From Umezawaea sp049997955 (GTDB lineage Bacteria > Actinomycetota > Actinomycetes > Mycobacteriales > Pseudonocardiaceae), in NCBI GenBank assembly GCA_049997955.1, contig JAEBDY010000013.1, forward strand, positions 186,001-250,000: a DNA stretch of 64,000 nt, given 5' to 3'. The stretch's first letter is position 1, and every line of letters starts with the position of its first letter. Shown here piece after piece: positions 19,916-28,463 of this stretch. The notes beneath the pieces are model-generated. The model was given only the letters and a program-made list of their open reading frames with translations, did no database searches and was not told where the DNA came from. The position numbers and the translations under genes are program-made.

Positions 19916-20060
19916 GGCGTCACCGCGTTCCTCACCGGGTCACCGGCCACACTGCTCGACTGCGGCACCGTCGCCGCGATCAGCCGGGAAACGCCGCGCC
20001 GAATCCTGTGCGACGCCGGCATCTCCTGGCGGACCACGACCGCCTGAAAAGCCTCCGCCA
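19916..20060 (+). pseudogene. Remnant of an IS630-like transposase
   Basis: In one frame the translation reads SRETPRRILCDAGISW followed by RTTTA, a stop, then KAS. This resembles the helix-turn-helix-to-linker region of IS630-family transposases, where a Trp codon would normally stand at the stop (TGG changed to TGA). The frame is closed upstream at 19913 and nothing else of a transposase can be read with certainty downstream, so this is a short scar. The region 19790-20252 holds no intact gene. Confidence 0.45.
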
Positions 20061-20252
20061 CCGGATCCGGTCCCGCACACGGCACCGCGAATTCCCCGAC
20101 CTGCTAACGACCACCGCACCCACGCCGAGCAGAACCGCCATCGCCGCGTTCATCTGCTGGCGCCACACCCGAGCCCGACCAAGACCGGCTTCGCCAACGG
20201 TCCACCCATCCGCACTTGGACCGACTACTCGGCCAAGCTGCGTGACGAGCCA

Positions 20253-20978
20253 CTAGCGGTGCCGCACCCAGACGTTCGGTTCGACCAGTTCGCCCCGGTT
20301 CGCGGCGCGGTCGACGGTGAGCGGCGCCAATGCCCCCGGCACGACGTAGGTCCCCGACTCCGGCAGTGCCAGCCCGGTCCACGTCTCCCACTCGGTGACC
20401 GAGCCGGTGATGACCATCGACCTCTCCGCGACACCGAGGACACGACCGCCCATCCGGTGGTGCGTGCGCAGCCACGGGTCCAACGGTGACCCGTCCGCCC
20501 GAGTCCACCGCGCGAACCGCTCCATCGGCGTCAGCGGGTAGCGAGCCTTCAGCGTCGGCCGCACCGGCACGATCACCCGCCCCAGCCCTTCCCGCTCCCC
20601 CGCCGCGATCACCGCCCGCAGCACCTCGCTCGCCAAGCCGCGCCCCCGCAGCTCCTCCCGAACCTGCGCCGCCGCGATGACCAACGTGTCTCCGCCGCGC
20701 TCCTCGACCGCCCGCTCCACGGCGTCGTCGTAGCCGTTGGGAAGTCCTTCAGCGGTCCCGTCCCACCGCACCGGCACGCCCCAGGCGCCCGCGGCGATCC
20801 GGTCGCCCTCGTCGACCAGGAGCAGGTTCAGCGCCCCGAACCACTCCCGCACGCGACCCAGGTATCGGTCAGTCGTCGCGTCGTGGAACGCGAACTCCGG
20901 CCACCCGGCGCTGAACACCTCGTCGGCCTGCGCGTGCAGATCGGGCCGCGAGTCGAAGGTGCACGCACGAAGATCCAC
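20253..20978 (-). CDS. GNAT-family N-acetyltransferase
   Basis: 241 aa. The acetyl-CoA-binding motif A is VREELRGRGLASEVLRA (about residues 109-125), preceded by the beta-strand LVIAAAQV. The substrate cannot be predicted. The GTG at 20978 is preferred; a GTG at 21050 lies inside a parS palindrome and would add residues with no family similarity. It lies between the transposase scar and a double parS site, in DNA that separates jag from rsmG, which are neighbours in most relatives; it may be an acquired accessory gene. Confidence 0.8.
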   Translation of the reverse strand: MDLRACTFDSRPDLHAQADEVFSAGWPEFAFHDATTDRYLGRVREWFGALNLLLVDEGDRIAAGAWGVPVRWDGTAEGLPNGYDDAVERAVEERGGDTLVIAAAQVREELRGRGLASEVLRAVIAAGEREGLGRVIVPVRPTLKARYPLTPMERFARWTRADGSPLDPWLRTHHRMGGRVLGVAERSMVITGSVTEWETWTGLALPESGTYVVPGALAPLTVDRAANRGELVEPNVWVRHR

Positions 20979-21030
20979 GCCGCCGAACGTTACGCAGCGC
21001 CGGGTACTCCCCCAACCGATTTCCGCGCAT

Positions 21031-21070
21031 CGGCGTGGTCCACGTTTCACGTGAAACGTGGACCACGCCG
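21031..21070. repeat. parS: 40-bp perfect palindrome with a central parS site 2
   Basis: Bases 21031-21050 are the exact reverse complement of 21051-21070. The centre (21043-21058) is CGTTTCACGTGAAACG, a full parS core. It sits in the 106-bp gap between the phosphatase and GNAT genes and could also terminate transcription. Confidence 0.9.
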
Positions 21071-21080
21071 GGGTCAGCGT

Positions 21081-21096
21081 CGTTTCACGTGAAACG
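21081..21096. promoter_or_regulatory. parS: parS site 3
   Basis: CGTTTCACGTGAAACG, 38 bp from site 2. It includes the stop codon of the phosphatase gene. Confidence 0.9.
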
Positions 21097-21564
21097 GACC
21101 CAGGCCCGCTGTTCGTCGGTCTCGGGGACGGAGACGCCGCGGGCGTCGGAGATGAGCCGCCAAGCGTCGTCCGGCGTGACGCCGTCCAGGACGAGGAGGC
21201 TGGCGGCGAGCAGGGAGGAGCGGCCGATCCCCGCCCAGCAGTGGACGACGATGTGCGCTCCCCCGTGCAGGCGCTCCAGGAGGTGCGTCAGCGTCGGGGT
21301 GATCTCATCGCGGTCGGGGATGCCGAAGTCGCCGATCGGCACGGAGTGGAACTCCATGCCCGCGGCCTCCGCCACTGCCGCCTCCTCGGTCAGGTCGAGC
21401 CGGGTCTGCTCCCCCGGCGTCAGGGCGGAGACGATGATGTCGGTGCCGCGACTTCGGAGGGACGTCATCCCGGCCGCCAGGTCGCTGCCGCCGGGTGGGT
21501 GGGGCATCGTGCTGACCCGGCCCGGGAAGTGGTGGAGAACCGGGTAGGTCGTCGGCTTCTGCAT
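21085..21564 (-). CDS. Dual-specificity/tyrosine phosphatase-like protein
   Basis: 159 aa cytoplasmic protein with the CX5R catalytic loop HCWAGIGRSS (C109, R115), and an upstream Asp in PIGDFGIPD suited to act as general acid. Architecture fits the small cysteine-phosphatase superfamily. Substrates (phosphoprotein, nucleotide or other) are not predictable. The last three codons and the stop are made from a parS sequence, so its C-terminus is constrained by ParB binding. It belongs to the accessory block between jag and rsmG. Confidence 0.82.
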   Translation of the reverse strand: MQKPTTYPVLHHFPGRVSTMPHPPGGSDLAAGMTSLRSRGTDIIVSALTPGEQTRLDLTEEAAVAEAAGMEFHSVPIGDFGIPDRDEITPTLTHLLERLHGGAHIVVHCWAGIGRSSLLAASLLVLDGVTPDDAWRLISDARGVSVPETDEQRAWVRFT

Positions 21565-21575
21565 GATTTCCCCCT

Positions 21576-21591
21576 CGTTTCACGTGAAACG
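21576..21591. promoter_or_regulatory. parS: parS site 4
   Basis: CGTTTCACGTGAAACG just upstream of the phosphatase start; perfect 14-bp core. Confidence 0.9.
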
Positions 21592-21721
21592 CGACTGATC
21601 TTGTCACCCGGCTTGGCGTGTCGGCGGGTGCATCCGTCATCATGAACGGCGGCAGTTCTCGCGGATTCTGCGGACGCCCACCTACTTACCCCATCCACCC
21701 GGTCGCCTTCGTGTGCCGTGT

Positions 21722-21737
21722 GGTTTCACGTGAAACG
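21722..21737. promoter_or_regulatory. parS: parS site 5
   Basis: GGTTTCACGTGAAACG, 15 bp before the rsmG start; perfect 14-bp core. ParB bound here could affect transcription of rsmG-parA-parB. Confidence 0.9.
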
Positions 21738-21751
21738 TCACGGATGGAGAC

Positions 21752-22432
21752 ATGGTCGGAGACATGGAAGACCGCGCGAAGCGAGTCTTCGGCGACCACC
21801 TCGACCGCGCGATCGCCTTCGCTCAACTGCTCACCGACCATGGGGTCGAGCGCGGGTTGATCGGGCCTCGCGAGGTTGAGCGCCTGTGGGAACGTCATCT
21901 GCTCAACTCGGCTGTCATCGCGGAGCTTCTTCCTCAAAATTGTCGGGTGGTGGACGTAGGCTCTGGCGCAGGCCTGCCGGGCATCCCCCTGGCGATTGCC
22001 CGACCTGATCTGAACCTGACCCTGCTGGAGCCGATGGCCCGTCGGGTGGCATGGCTGGACGAGGTCGTGGAGACGCTGGGGTTGTCGTCGGTCACGGTGG
22101 TCCGCGGTCGAGCTGAGGAGGCTTCCGTGCGCGAGCAGTTGTCCGATGTGGATGTCGTGACAGCGCGCGCGGTGGCTCCACTGGAACGGTTGGCGCGCTG
22201 GTGCCTGCCGCTCCTCAAGCCCGGCGGCAGGCTCGTCGCTCTCAAGGGCGAGAGCGCGCTGGAGGAGATGGAGCGCGACGCCGAGGCGGTGCGCCGTGCC
22301 GGGGGTTCCCGGCAGCGCGTCGTGTCGTGCGGTGCGGATGTACTCGAAGTGCCGACCACCGTGGTGCTCGTCGATCGTTCCGAGCCGAGTGGTCGTCGTG
22401 ACGGAGCACGTCGACGAAGGAAGGATCGGTGA
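21752..22432 (+). CDS. rsmG: 16S rRNA (guanine527-N7)-methyltransferase
   Basis: 226 aa SAM-dependent enzyme that methylates G527 of 16S rRNA; loss gives low-level streptomycin resistance. It shows LWERHLLNSAVIAELLP, the SAM-binding DVGSGAGLPGIPLAI, and the later RAVAPLERLARWCLPLLKPGG (split here by residues of the same block). The basic tail RRDGARRRRKDR is typical of the order. A second ATG at 21764 has a closer GGAG and could be used instead. It overlaps parA by 4 bp (GTGA). Confidence 0.96.
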   Translation: MVGDMEDRAKRVFGDHLDRAIAFAQLLTDHGVERGLIGPREVERLWERHLLNSAVIAELLPQNCRVVDVGSGAGLPGIPLAIARPDLNLTLLEPMARRVAWLDEVVETLGLSSVTVVRGRAEEASVREQLSDVDVVTARAVAPLERLARWCLPLLKPGGRLVALKGESALEEMERDAEAVRRAGGSRQRVVSCGADVLEVPTTVVLVDRSEPSGRRDGARRRRKDR

Positions 22433-23475
22433 GCGTGTATCCGGATCCGGTACCCCGACCCGACAACTCAGCTCTGCAGCCGCTGTTCCAAACGGCTGAT
22501 GTTCCACGTGAAACAGAGCGCCCCACCGCTCGCGACGGCGCTGTCGGAGCAGGCGAACGCACCCCGAACAACCCGCACCCCGGAACGGCAGGAGACAGCG
22601 CCGTGTGGACACCGATCGCCGAAGAGGCCGCCCGCGCAACCCGCGTGCTTCACCCCGACAACCTCAAACTCCCCCGCCCCGCACGTCGTCGCATCATGGT
22701 GGTGGCGAACCAGAAGGGCGGCGTCGGCAAGACGACCAGCACGGTGAACCTCGCCGCCGGATTGGCGATCGCAGGGCTCAAGGTGCTCGTGATCGACCTC
22801 GACCCGCAGGGCAACGCGAGCACCGCGCTGGCGATCGAGCACCGCTCCGGCACCCCCTCCGTGTACGAGGTGCTGATCGGTGAGATCTCGGTCGCCGAGG
22901 CCGCTCAGGTCAGCAACCAGTCCCCCAACCTCTACTGCGTGCCCGCGACGATCGACCTCGCGGGTGCCGAGATCGAACTCGTCTCGATGGTGGCGCGCGA
23001 GTCGCGGCTCAAGGAGGCGCTCAGCTCCGAGGCGCTGGCGGAGATCGACCCGGACTACGTCTTCATCGACTGCCCGCCGTCGCTCGGCCTGCTGACCGTC
23101 AACGCGATGGTCGCCGCGCAGGAGGTGCTGATCCCGATCCAGTGCGAGTACTACGCGCTGGAGGGTCTGGGGCAGTTGCTGCGGAACATCGAGCTCGTCC
23201 AGGCGCACCTGAACCCGATGCTGAACGTGTCCACGATCCTGCTCACCATGTACGACGGCCGGACCAAGCTGGCCGACCAGGTGACCAGCGAGGTGCGCGG
23301 CCACTTCGGCGACACGGTTCTCCGGACGGTGATCCCCCGCAGCGTGAAGGTGTCCGAGGCACCGGGATTCGCGCAAACGGTGCTCACCTACGATCCGGGC
23401 TCACGGGGTGCGATGAGCTACCTGGACGCAGCACGCGAGATCGCCGAGTTCGGCGCGAGGATGGGGTTGGCATGA
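22429..23475 (+). CDS. parA: Chromosome partitioning ATPase ParA
   Basis: 348 aa. The deviant Walker A is KGGVGKTT (residues 96-103), followed by LVIDLDPQGNAS and DYVFIDCPPSLGLLT. It forms DNA-bound dimers that pull ParB-parS complexes and, in actinobacteria, meets the polar scaffold. The first 85 residues are a poorly conserved extension in which residues 25-29 (VPRET) are encoded by a parS-like site. GTG 22429 overlaps the rsmG stop, and the stop overlaps the parB ATG, so rsmG-parA-parB are coupled. Confidence 0.97.
   Translation: MSVYPDPVPRPDNSALQPLFQTADVPRETERPTARDGAVGAGERTPNNPHPGTAGDSAVWTPIAEEAARATRVLHPDNLKLPRPARRRIMVVANQKGGVGKTTSTVNLAAGLAIAGLKVLVIDLDPQGNASTALAIEHRSGTPSVYEVLIGEISVAEAAQVSNQSPNLYCVPATIDLAGAEIELVSMVARESRLKEALSSEALAEIDPDYVFIDCPPSLGLLTVNAMVAAQEVLIPIQCEYYALEGLGQLLRNIELVQAHLNPMLNVSTILLTMYDGRTKLADQVTSEVRGHFGDTVLRTVIPRSVKVSEAPGFAQTVLTYDPGSRGAMSYLDAAREIAEFGARMGLA
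22500..22515. promoter_or_regulatory. parS: parS-like site 6 inside parA
   Basis: TGTTCCACGTGAAACA, one mismatch from consensus, in frame within parA codons 25-29. Confidence 0.8.
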
Positions 23476-24452
23476 CGGAGCAGCGCAAGGGTGGACTCGG
23501 ACGAGGGCTAGCCGCCTTGATCCCGAGCGGCCCGCCACCGGGGTCGGGCCCGGTTCGCCCGCCGACCACGAACGGCAACGGCTCCGCCCCTGCGCGCTCC
23601 GACACACTGGAGATCGGCGGCGAGGTCGCGGGCGCGGTGTACCGCGAGCTGCCGGTCAACTCGATCCGCACCAACCCGAAGCAGCCGCGGCACGTCTTCG
23701 ACGAGGCAGCGCTCAACGAGCTCGAGCACTCGATCCGCGAGTTCGGCCTCATGCAGCCGATCGTCGTGCGCGAGCTGGGCGGTGACACCTACGAACTGGT
23801 CATGGGTGAGCGCCGTTGGCGGGCCACCCAGCAGGCCGGGTTGAAGACGATCCCGGCGATCGTTCGGCACACGCACGACGACGTGATGCTGCGCGACGCG
23901 CTGCTGGAGAACATCCACCGGGTGCAGCTGAACCCGCTCGAAGAGGCGGCGGCGTACCAGCAGCTGCTCCAGGAGTTCGGCGTCACGCACGAGGAGCTGG
24001 CCGACAAGATCGGTCGCAGCCGCCCCGTCGTGACGAACACGATCCGACTCCTCAAGCTCCCCCTCCCCGTCCAGCGGCGGGTCGCGGCGGGCGTCCTGTC
24101 GGCGGGTCACGCGCGCGCGTTGCTCAGCCTGGACGACCCCGGCGCGCAGGAGGACCTGGCGACGAAGATCGTCGCGGAGGGCATGTCGGTCAGGGCGACC
24201 GAGGAAGCGGTGACCCTGGCGAAGAGCGCCGAGCCCGCCAAGGCGAAGGTGATCCGCAAGAAGGCGATCCACGCGCCGGGGTTGCAAGATCTCGCCGAAC
24301 GGCTCTCGGACAACTTCGACACGCGGGTGAAGGTCGAACTCGGACAGCGAAAAGGCCGGATCGTGGTCGAATTCGGGTCCGTTGACGATCTTGAACGGAT
24401 CATCCAACTGATGGCGCCAGAAGCGACAAATCGGACATCGTTGGAGGCCTAA
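23472..24452 (+). CDS. parB: Chromosome partitioning protein ParB
   Basis: 326 aa CTP-dependent clamp that loads at parS. The N-terminal LGRGLAALIP is the ParA-stimulating motif. The N-domain contains NPKQPRHVFD and GERRWRATQ, the CTP-binding boxes. The helix-turn-helix lies in LADKIGRSRPVVTNTIRLLKLP. The C-terminal dimerisation domain ends near residue 320. ATG 23472 overlaps the parA stop. A 14-bp-stem terminator follows. Confidence 0.98.
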   Translation: MTEQRKGGLGRGLAALIPSGPPPGSGPVRPPTTNGNGSAPARSDTLEIGGEVAGAVYRELPVNSIRTNPKQPRHVFDEAALNELEHSIREFGLMQPIVVRELGGDTYELVMGERRWRATQQAGLKTIPAIVRHTHDDVMLRDALLENIHRVQLNPLEEAAAYQQLLQEFGVTHEELADKIGRSRPVVTNTIRLLKLPLPVQRRVAAGVLSAGHARALLSLDDPGAQEDLATKIVAEGMSVRATEEAVTLAKSAEPAKAKVIRKKAIHAPGLQDLAERLSDNFDTRVKVELGQRKGRIVVEFGSVDDLERIIQLMAPEATNRTSLEA

Positions 24453-24483
24453 GGGATCCCACCAGGTCCCTTTGTCACGGTGA

Positions 24484-24523
24484 CGATTGCCCTCCGTATC
24501 TGAAAAGACACGGAGGGCAATCG
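24484..24523. terminator. Bidirectional terminator between parB and ddl
   Basis: A 14-bp perfect stem (24484-24497 with 24510-24523) and 12-base loop between convergent genes, 3 bp from the next parS-like site. Confidence 0.85.
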
Positions 24524-24525
24524 AA

Positions 24526-24541
24526 TGTTTAACGTGAAACA
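24526..24541. promoter_or_regulatory. parS: parS-like site 7 at the end of ddl
   Basis: TGTTTAACGTGAAACA, one mismatch from consensus. On the minus strand it supplies the last codons and TAA stop of the Ddl gene. Confidence 0.75.
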
Positions 24542-25476
24542 GCGCGCTCGATGAGACCGGCGTAGATCTTCCCGAGCGATTCCCCGGCCGCTTCGACGGC
24601 CATCGGCAGCAGCGAGGTCTCGGTGAGACCGGGCGACACGTTCACTTCGAGGAACTGGACGGTGCCGTCCGCCATCACGATCGCGTCGGTGCGCGACACG
24701 TCCCGCAGACCGAGCAGGCGGTGAGCGGCGACCGCCAACTCCCCCACCGACTTGGCCGCGGCGGCGTCCAACCGAGCGGGCGCGTGGAAGTCCGTCAGCC
24801 CGGCGGTGTACCGCGAGGTGTAGTCGTAGATCTCGCCGTTCTCCGGGACGATCTCCACGGGCGGCAGCGCGTACGGACCGTCGGGTCCGTCGATGACGAC
24901 GACGGCCACCTCCACCCCGTCGATGTACCGCTCGGCCAACACGGTCTCGCCGTACGCCAGGCACCCGACCATCGCGGCAGGCAGCTCGGCCGCGTCCCGG
25001 ACGACCTGGGCGCCCAGCCCGGACCCGCCCTGGTCGGGCTTGAGCATCAGCGGCAGCCCGAGGCTCCGCACCATCGCGTCGAGCACGGGCTGCGCGCCGA
25101 GTTCGCGGAACGTGGCGTGCGGCAGCACGATCCACTCGGGGGTCGTCAGTCCGGCGCGCGCCAGCTCGGACTTCGCGATCGGCTTGTCCCACGCCCGGCG
25201 GCACGCCCGCGAGTCGGTGCCGACGTACGGGACGCCGACCATCTCCAGGATCGCCTGCACGGATCCGTTCTCGCCCTCACCGCCGTGCAGCGCGACGACG
25301 ACCGCGTCCGGCCGGTGTTCCAGCAACCTGGTGAGCAGACCGCGGTCGGTGTCCCACTCCTCCACGGTCACGCCCGCCGAGCGCAACGCGGCCGACAGCC
25401 TGCGGCCGGACCGCAGCGACACCTCGCGTTCGTGCGACAGCCCGCCTGCGAGTACCGCTACCCAACGCTCCGACAC
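24529..25476 (-). CDS. ddl: D-alanine--D-alanine ligase
   Basis: 315 aa ATP-grasp enzyme that makes the D-Ala-D-Ala of peptidoglycan. N-domain GGLSHEREVSLRSG, HGGEGENGSVQ, and the ATP-grasp loop GGSGLGAQVV. The C-terminal metal/product motif EVNVSPGLTETSLLP carries the conserved Glu and Asn. Length is normal for Ddl. ATG 25476. The stop codon is part of a parS-like site. Whether this is the only Ddl of the organism cannot be told here. Confidence 0.9.
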   Translation of the reverse strand: MSERWVAVLAGGLSHEREVSLRSGRRLSAALRSAGVTVEEWDTDRGLLTRLLEHRPDAVVVALHGGEGENGSVQAILEMVGVPYVGTDSRACRRAWDKPIAKSELARAGLTTPEWIVLPHATFRELGAQPVLDAMVRSLGLPLMLKPDQGGSGLGAQVVRDAAELPAAMVGCLAYGETVLAERYIDGVEVAVVVIDGPDGPYALPPVEIVPENGEIYDYTSRYTAGLTDFHAPARLDAAAAKSVGELAVAAHRLLGLRDVSRTDAIVMADGTVQFLEVNVSPGLTETSLLPMAVEAAGESLGKIYAGLIERAVSR

Positions 25477-25586
25477 GACTCATCTCCCCAACTTCGACGA
25501 ATACCGGAAAACCGACGGGGCCACCCAGGTGCCGTCCGGTTGGACGATACGTGGATGGCCCCGGCGGAAAAGCTTGCCGGACGGCT

Positions 25587-26903
<1,317 letters not shown>

Positions 26904-27057
26904 GGTGGACTCCTGCGGTCGCGCTGGGAGTGATTATTACCGGCGGGTTGGTACCGGCCGAGTGTAACCGTCGTCCCGTTCGTGGCATCTGCCTTCCGGC
27001 AGCCGTCACATCCGCCTATCCTCGGGAGGGTTCATCTTCCGGGTTTTGGAGGTCAGG

Positions 27058-27702
27058 GTGTCGCGACGCGTTGTAGGCGTCACTCTGGACAACCTGGAGC
27101 ACCTGTCCAAGCACAGCCGGACGTGCGTGTTCTGGGAGTTGGCCCCGCACCTGAAGGCGCAGGCCGAGGAGTACGGCGACACCGAGTTTGAGAAGGAAGC
27201 CTGGGTCTCCAGCGTCCTGCTCGAATGGGGTTCGTGCGGCCGCATCATCTACTGCGACGGCATCCCGGCCGGATCGGCGTTCTACGCCCCGCCCGCCGCC
27301 GTGCCGCGTTCACTCGCCTTCCCCACGTCCCCGGTCAGCGCCGACGCCGTGCTGATGACCTCGCTGGAGGTGCTGCCGGAGTTCCGCGGCGGCGGCCTCG
27401 GCCGGGTCCTCGTGCAGTCCGTGGCGAAGGACCTGACGAAGCGCGGCGTGAAGGCCATCGAGACGTTCGGCGACAACCAGCCGAACGCCGAAGAGCCCGG
27501 CTGCGTCACCCCGGCCGACTTCCTGCTCCAGGTGGGCTTCAAAACAGTCCGCCCGCACCACCGCTGGCCCAGGCTCAGGTTGGAGCTGCGGACCGCGCTG
27601 GGGTGGAAGGAAGACGTCGAGGCAGCGCTGGAACGCCTGCTGAACACCGTCACGGTGTCCACGGCAGAACCGAGCTTCCGCCGCGCGACAGCGACGACCT
27701 AG
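27058..27702 (+). CDS. GNAT-family acetyltransferase (Rv3916c-like)
   Basis: 214 aa. The N-terminus contains LSKHSRTCVFWEL, typical of a conserved actinobacterial group found near parB. Motif A of the acetyltransferase fold is EVLPEFRGGGLGRVLVQ. GTG 27058 is chosen because a GGAGG site lies 5 bases ahead of it; an in-frame TTG at 27046 would overlap that site. Substrate unknown. The gene at this place in mycobacteria is Rv3916c, so synteny is kept. Confidence 0.85.
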   Translation: MSRRVVGVTLDNLEHLSKHSRTCVFWELAPHLKAQAEEYGDTEFEKEAWVSSVLLEWGSCGRIIYCDGIPAGSAFYAPPAAVPRSLAFPTSPVSADAVLMTSLEVLPEFRGGGLGRVLVQSVAKDLTKRGVKAIETFGDNQPNAEEPGCVTPADFLLQVGFKTVRPHHRWPRLRLELRTALGWKEDVEAALERLLNTVTVSTAEPSFRRATATT

Positions 27703-27789
27703 GCGACCTTCCCTGGCTGCTGGGCACTCGGTCGCTTCCGGCTTGGTGGGTAGCGCAGGTATGCGGCTGGGGTGAGTCGGGTCCATGGC

Positions 27790-27951
27790 GGTCCCGCCAC
27801 TGGCCCGAGCACGTGGGTGACCCGCCACTTTTCCGAGTTGGCGGCGGCCCACCACTCCCTGAGCGGCAGGTCGGCTCACCACCCCTACCTGTCGGGCGAC
27901 CCATCACTTTCCTGGACGTGCGGGTGACCCGCGTCTGACTGAGCGTGCGCG
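27790..27951. repeat. Degenerate tandem repeat, about six 26-28 bp units
   Basis: Units begin near 27790, 27816, 27843, 27869, 27895 and 27922 and follow the rough pattern GGYGACCCRCCACTTTCCTG plus a variable tail. Units are diverged, so this is an old or recombining array. Confidence 0.5.
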
Positions 27952-27960
27952 TCACGCGGC

Positions 27961-28077
27961 GTGGCCGGCTTTACTTGGGGATTTGAGCCTTAAAATTGGT
28001 GATCGGGCAGGCTTTCGGGACTGCCCTTTTAGCCCGATCAAGGCTCAAATGCGGGGTCCCCAAGTCAAGCTGGCCAC
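27961..28077. repeat. 117-bp nested hairpin element
   Basis: Outer arms 27961-27981 and 28057-28077 pair with two mismatches. The next pair is TTTGAGCCTT with AAGGCTCAAA (27982-27991 with 28040-28049). Then comes GATCGGGC with GCCCGATC, and innermost GGGCAG with CTGCCC. Nearly the whole element folds on itself with small internal loops. Confidence 0.7.
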
Positions 28078-28179
28078 GACACCGGATCACCTGCGGCGCT
28101 ACCCTGTCGCATGGCCGCTGACCTGCGCTTACCGGTCACAGTTCGCAGCGTCCGAGGAAGCCTCCCACCCCTCTCGCGC

Positions 28180-28270
28180 AATTATTTCGATGGCCTTTTC
28201 CGTTTGTCAAGGCGGGAAAGATGCCTTGACAAACGGAAAAGGCCATGAAGGGCGCTTCAGATCGGGGTGG
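28180..28270. repeat. Hairpin repeat, copy 1 (24-bp perfect stem)
   Basis: Arms 28190-28213 and 28223-28246 are exact reverse complements around the 9-base loop GGGAAAGAT. The flanks ATTATTTCG and GAAGGGCGCTTCAGATCGGG recur with small changes at copy 2 (57714-57806). Confidence 0.85.
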
Positions 28271-28419
28271 GGAGGGAAGTGCGGTCGGCTTCGAGTTGGT
28301 GGGCGGCGGGCTAGTGACTCTCGAAGGGGTCAGTCAGCCTGTAGCTCTCGAACCCGTGAGGCGGCCGGGCTCCGGGAAGCGGGCGATGAGCCTTCGCTTC
28401 GGACAACCTGCCACTGGAT

Positions 28420-28459
28420 CGGTGCTGTCGGGGTGGGTGATCCCACCCCGACAGCACCG
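28420..28459 (-). terminator. Terminator of cwlM
   Basis: An 18-bp perfect stem (28420-28437 with 28442-28459) with a TGAT loop, 4 bases beyond the cwlM stop. Confidence 0.85.
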
Positions 28460-28463
28460 TTGA

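Larger units (their letters stand above)
27703..28419. other. About 720-bp intergenic region rich in repeats and hairpins
   Basis: No gene is visible. It holds degenerate 26-28 bp tandem units (27790-27951), a 117-bp nested hairpin (27961-28077) and a hairpin repeat (28180-28270), each listed separately. Open frames here are repeat-derived and lack ribosome sites. Confidence 0.6.

Noticed and set aside
20979..21050. Longer start (GTG 21050) for the GNAT gene
   Set aside because: The extension begins inside the parS palindrome and adds residues unrelated to the family; GTG 20978 is preferred.
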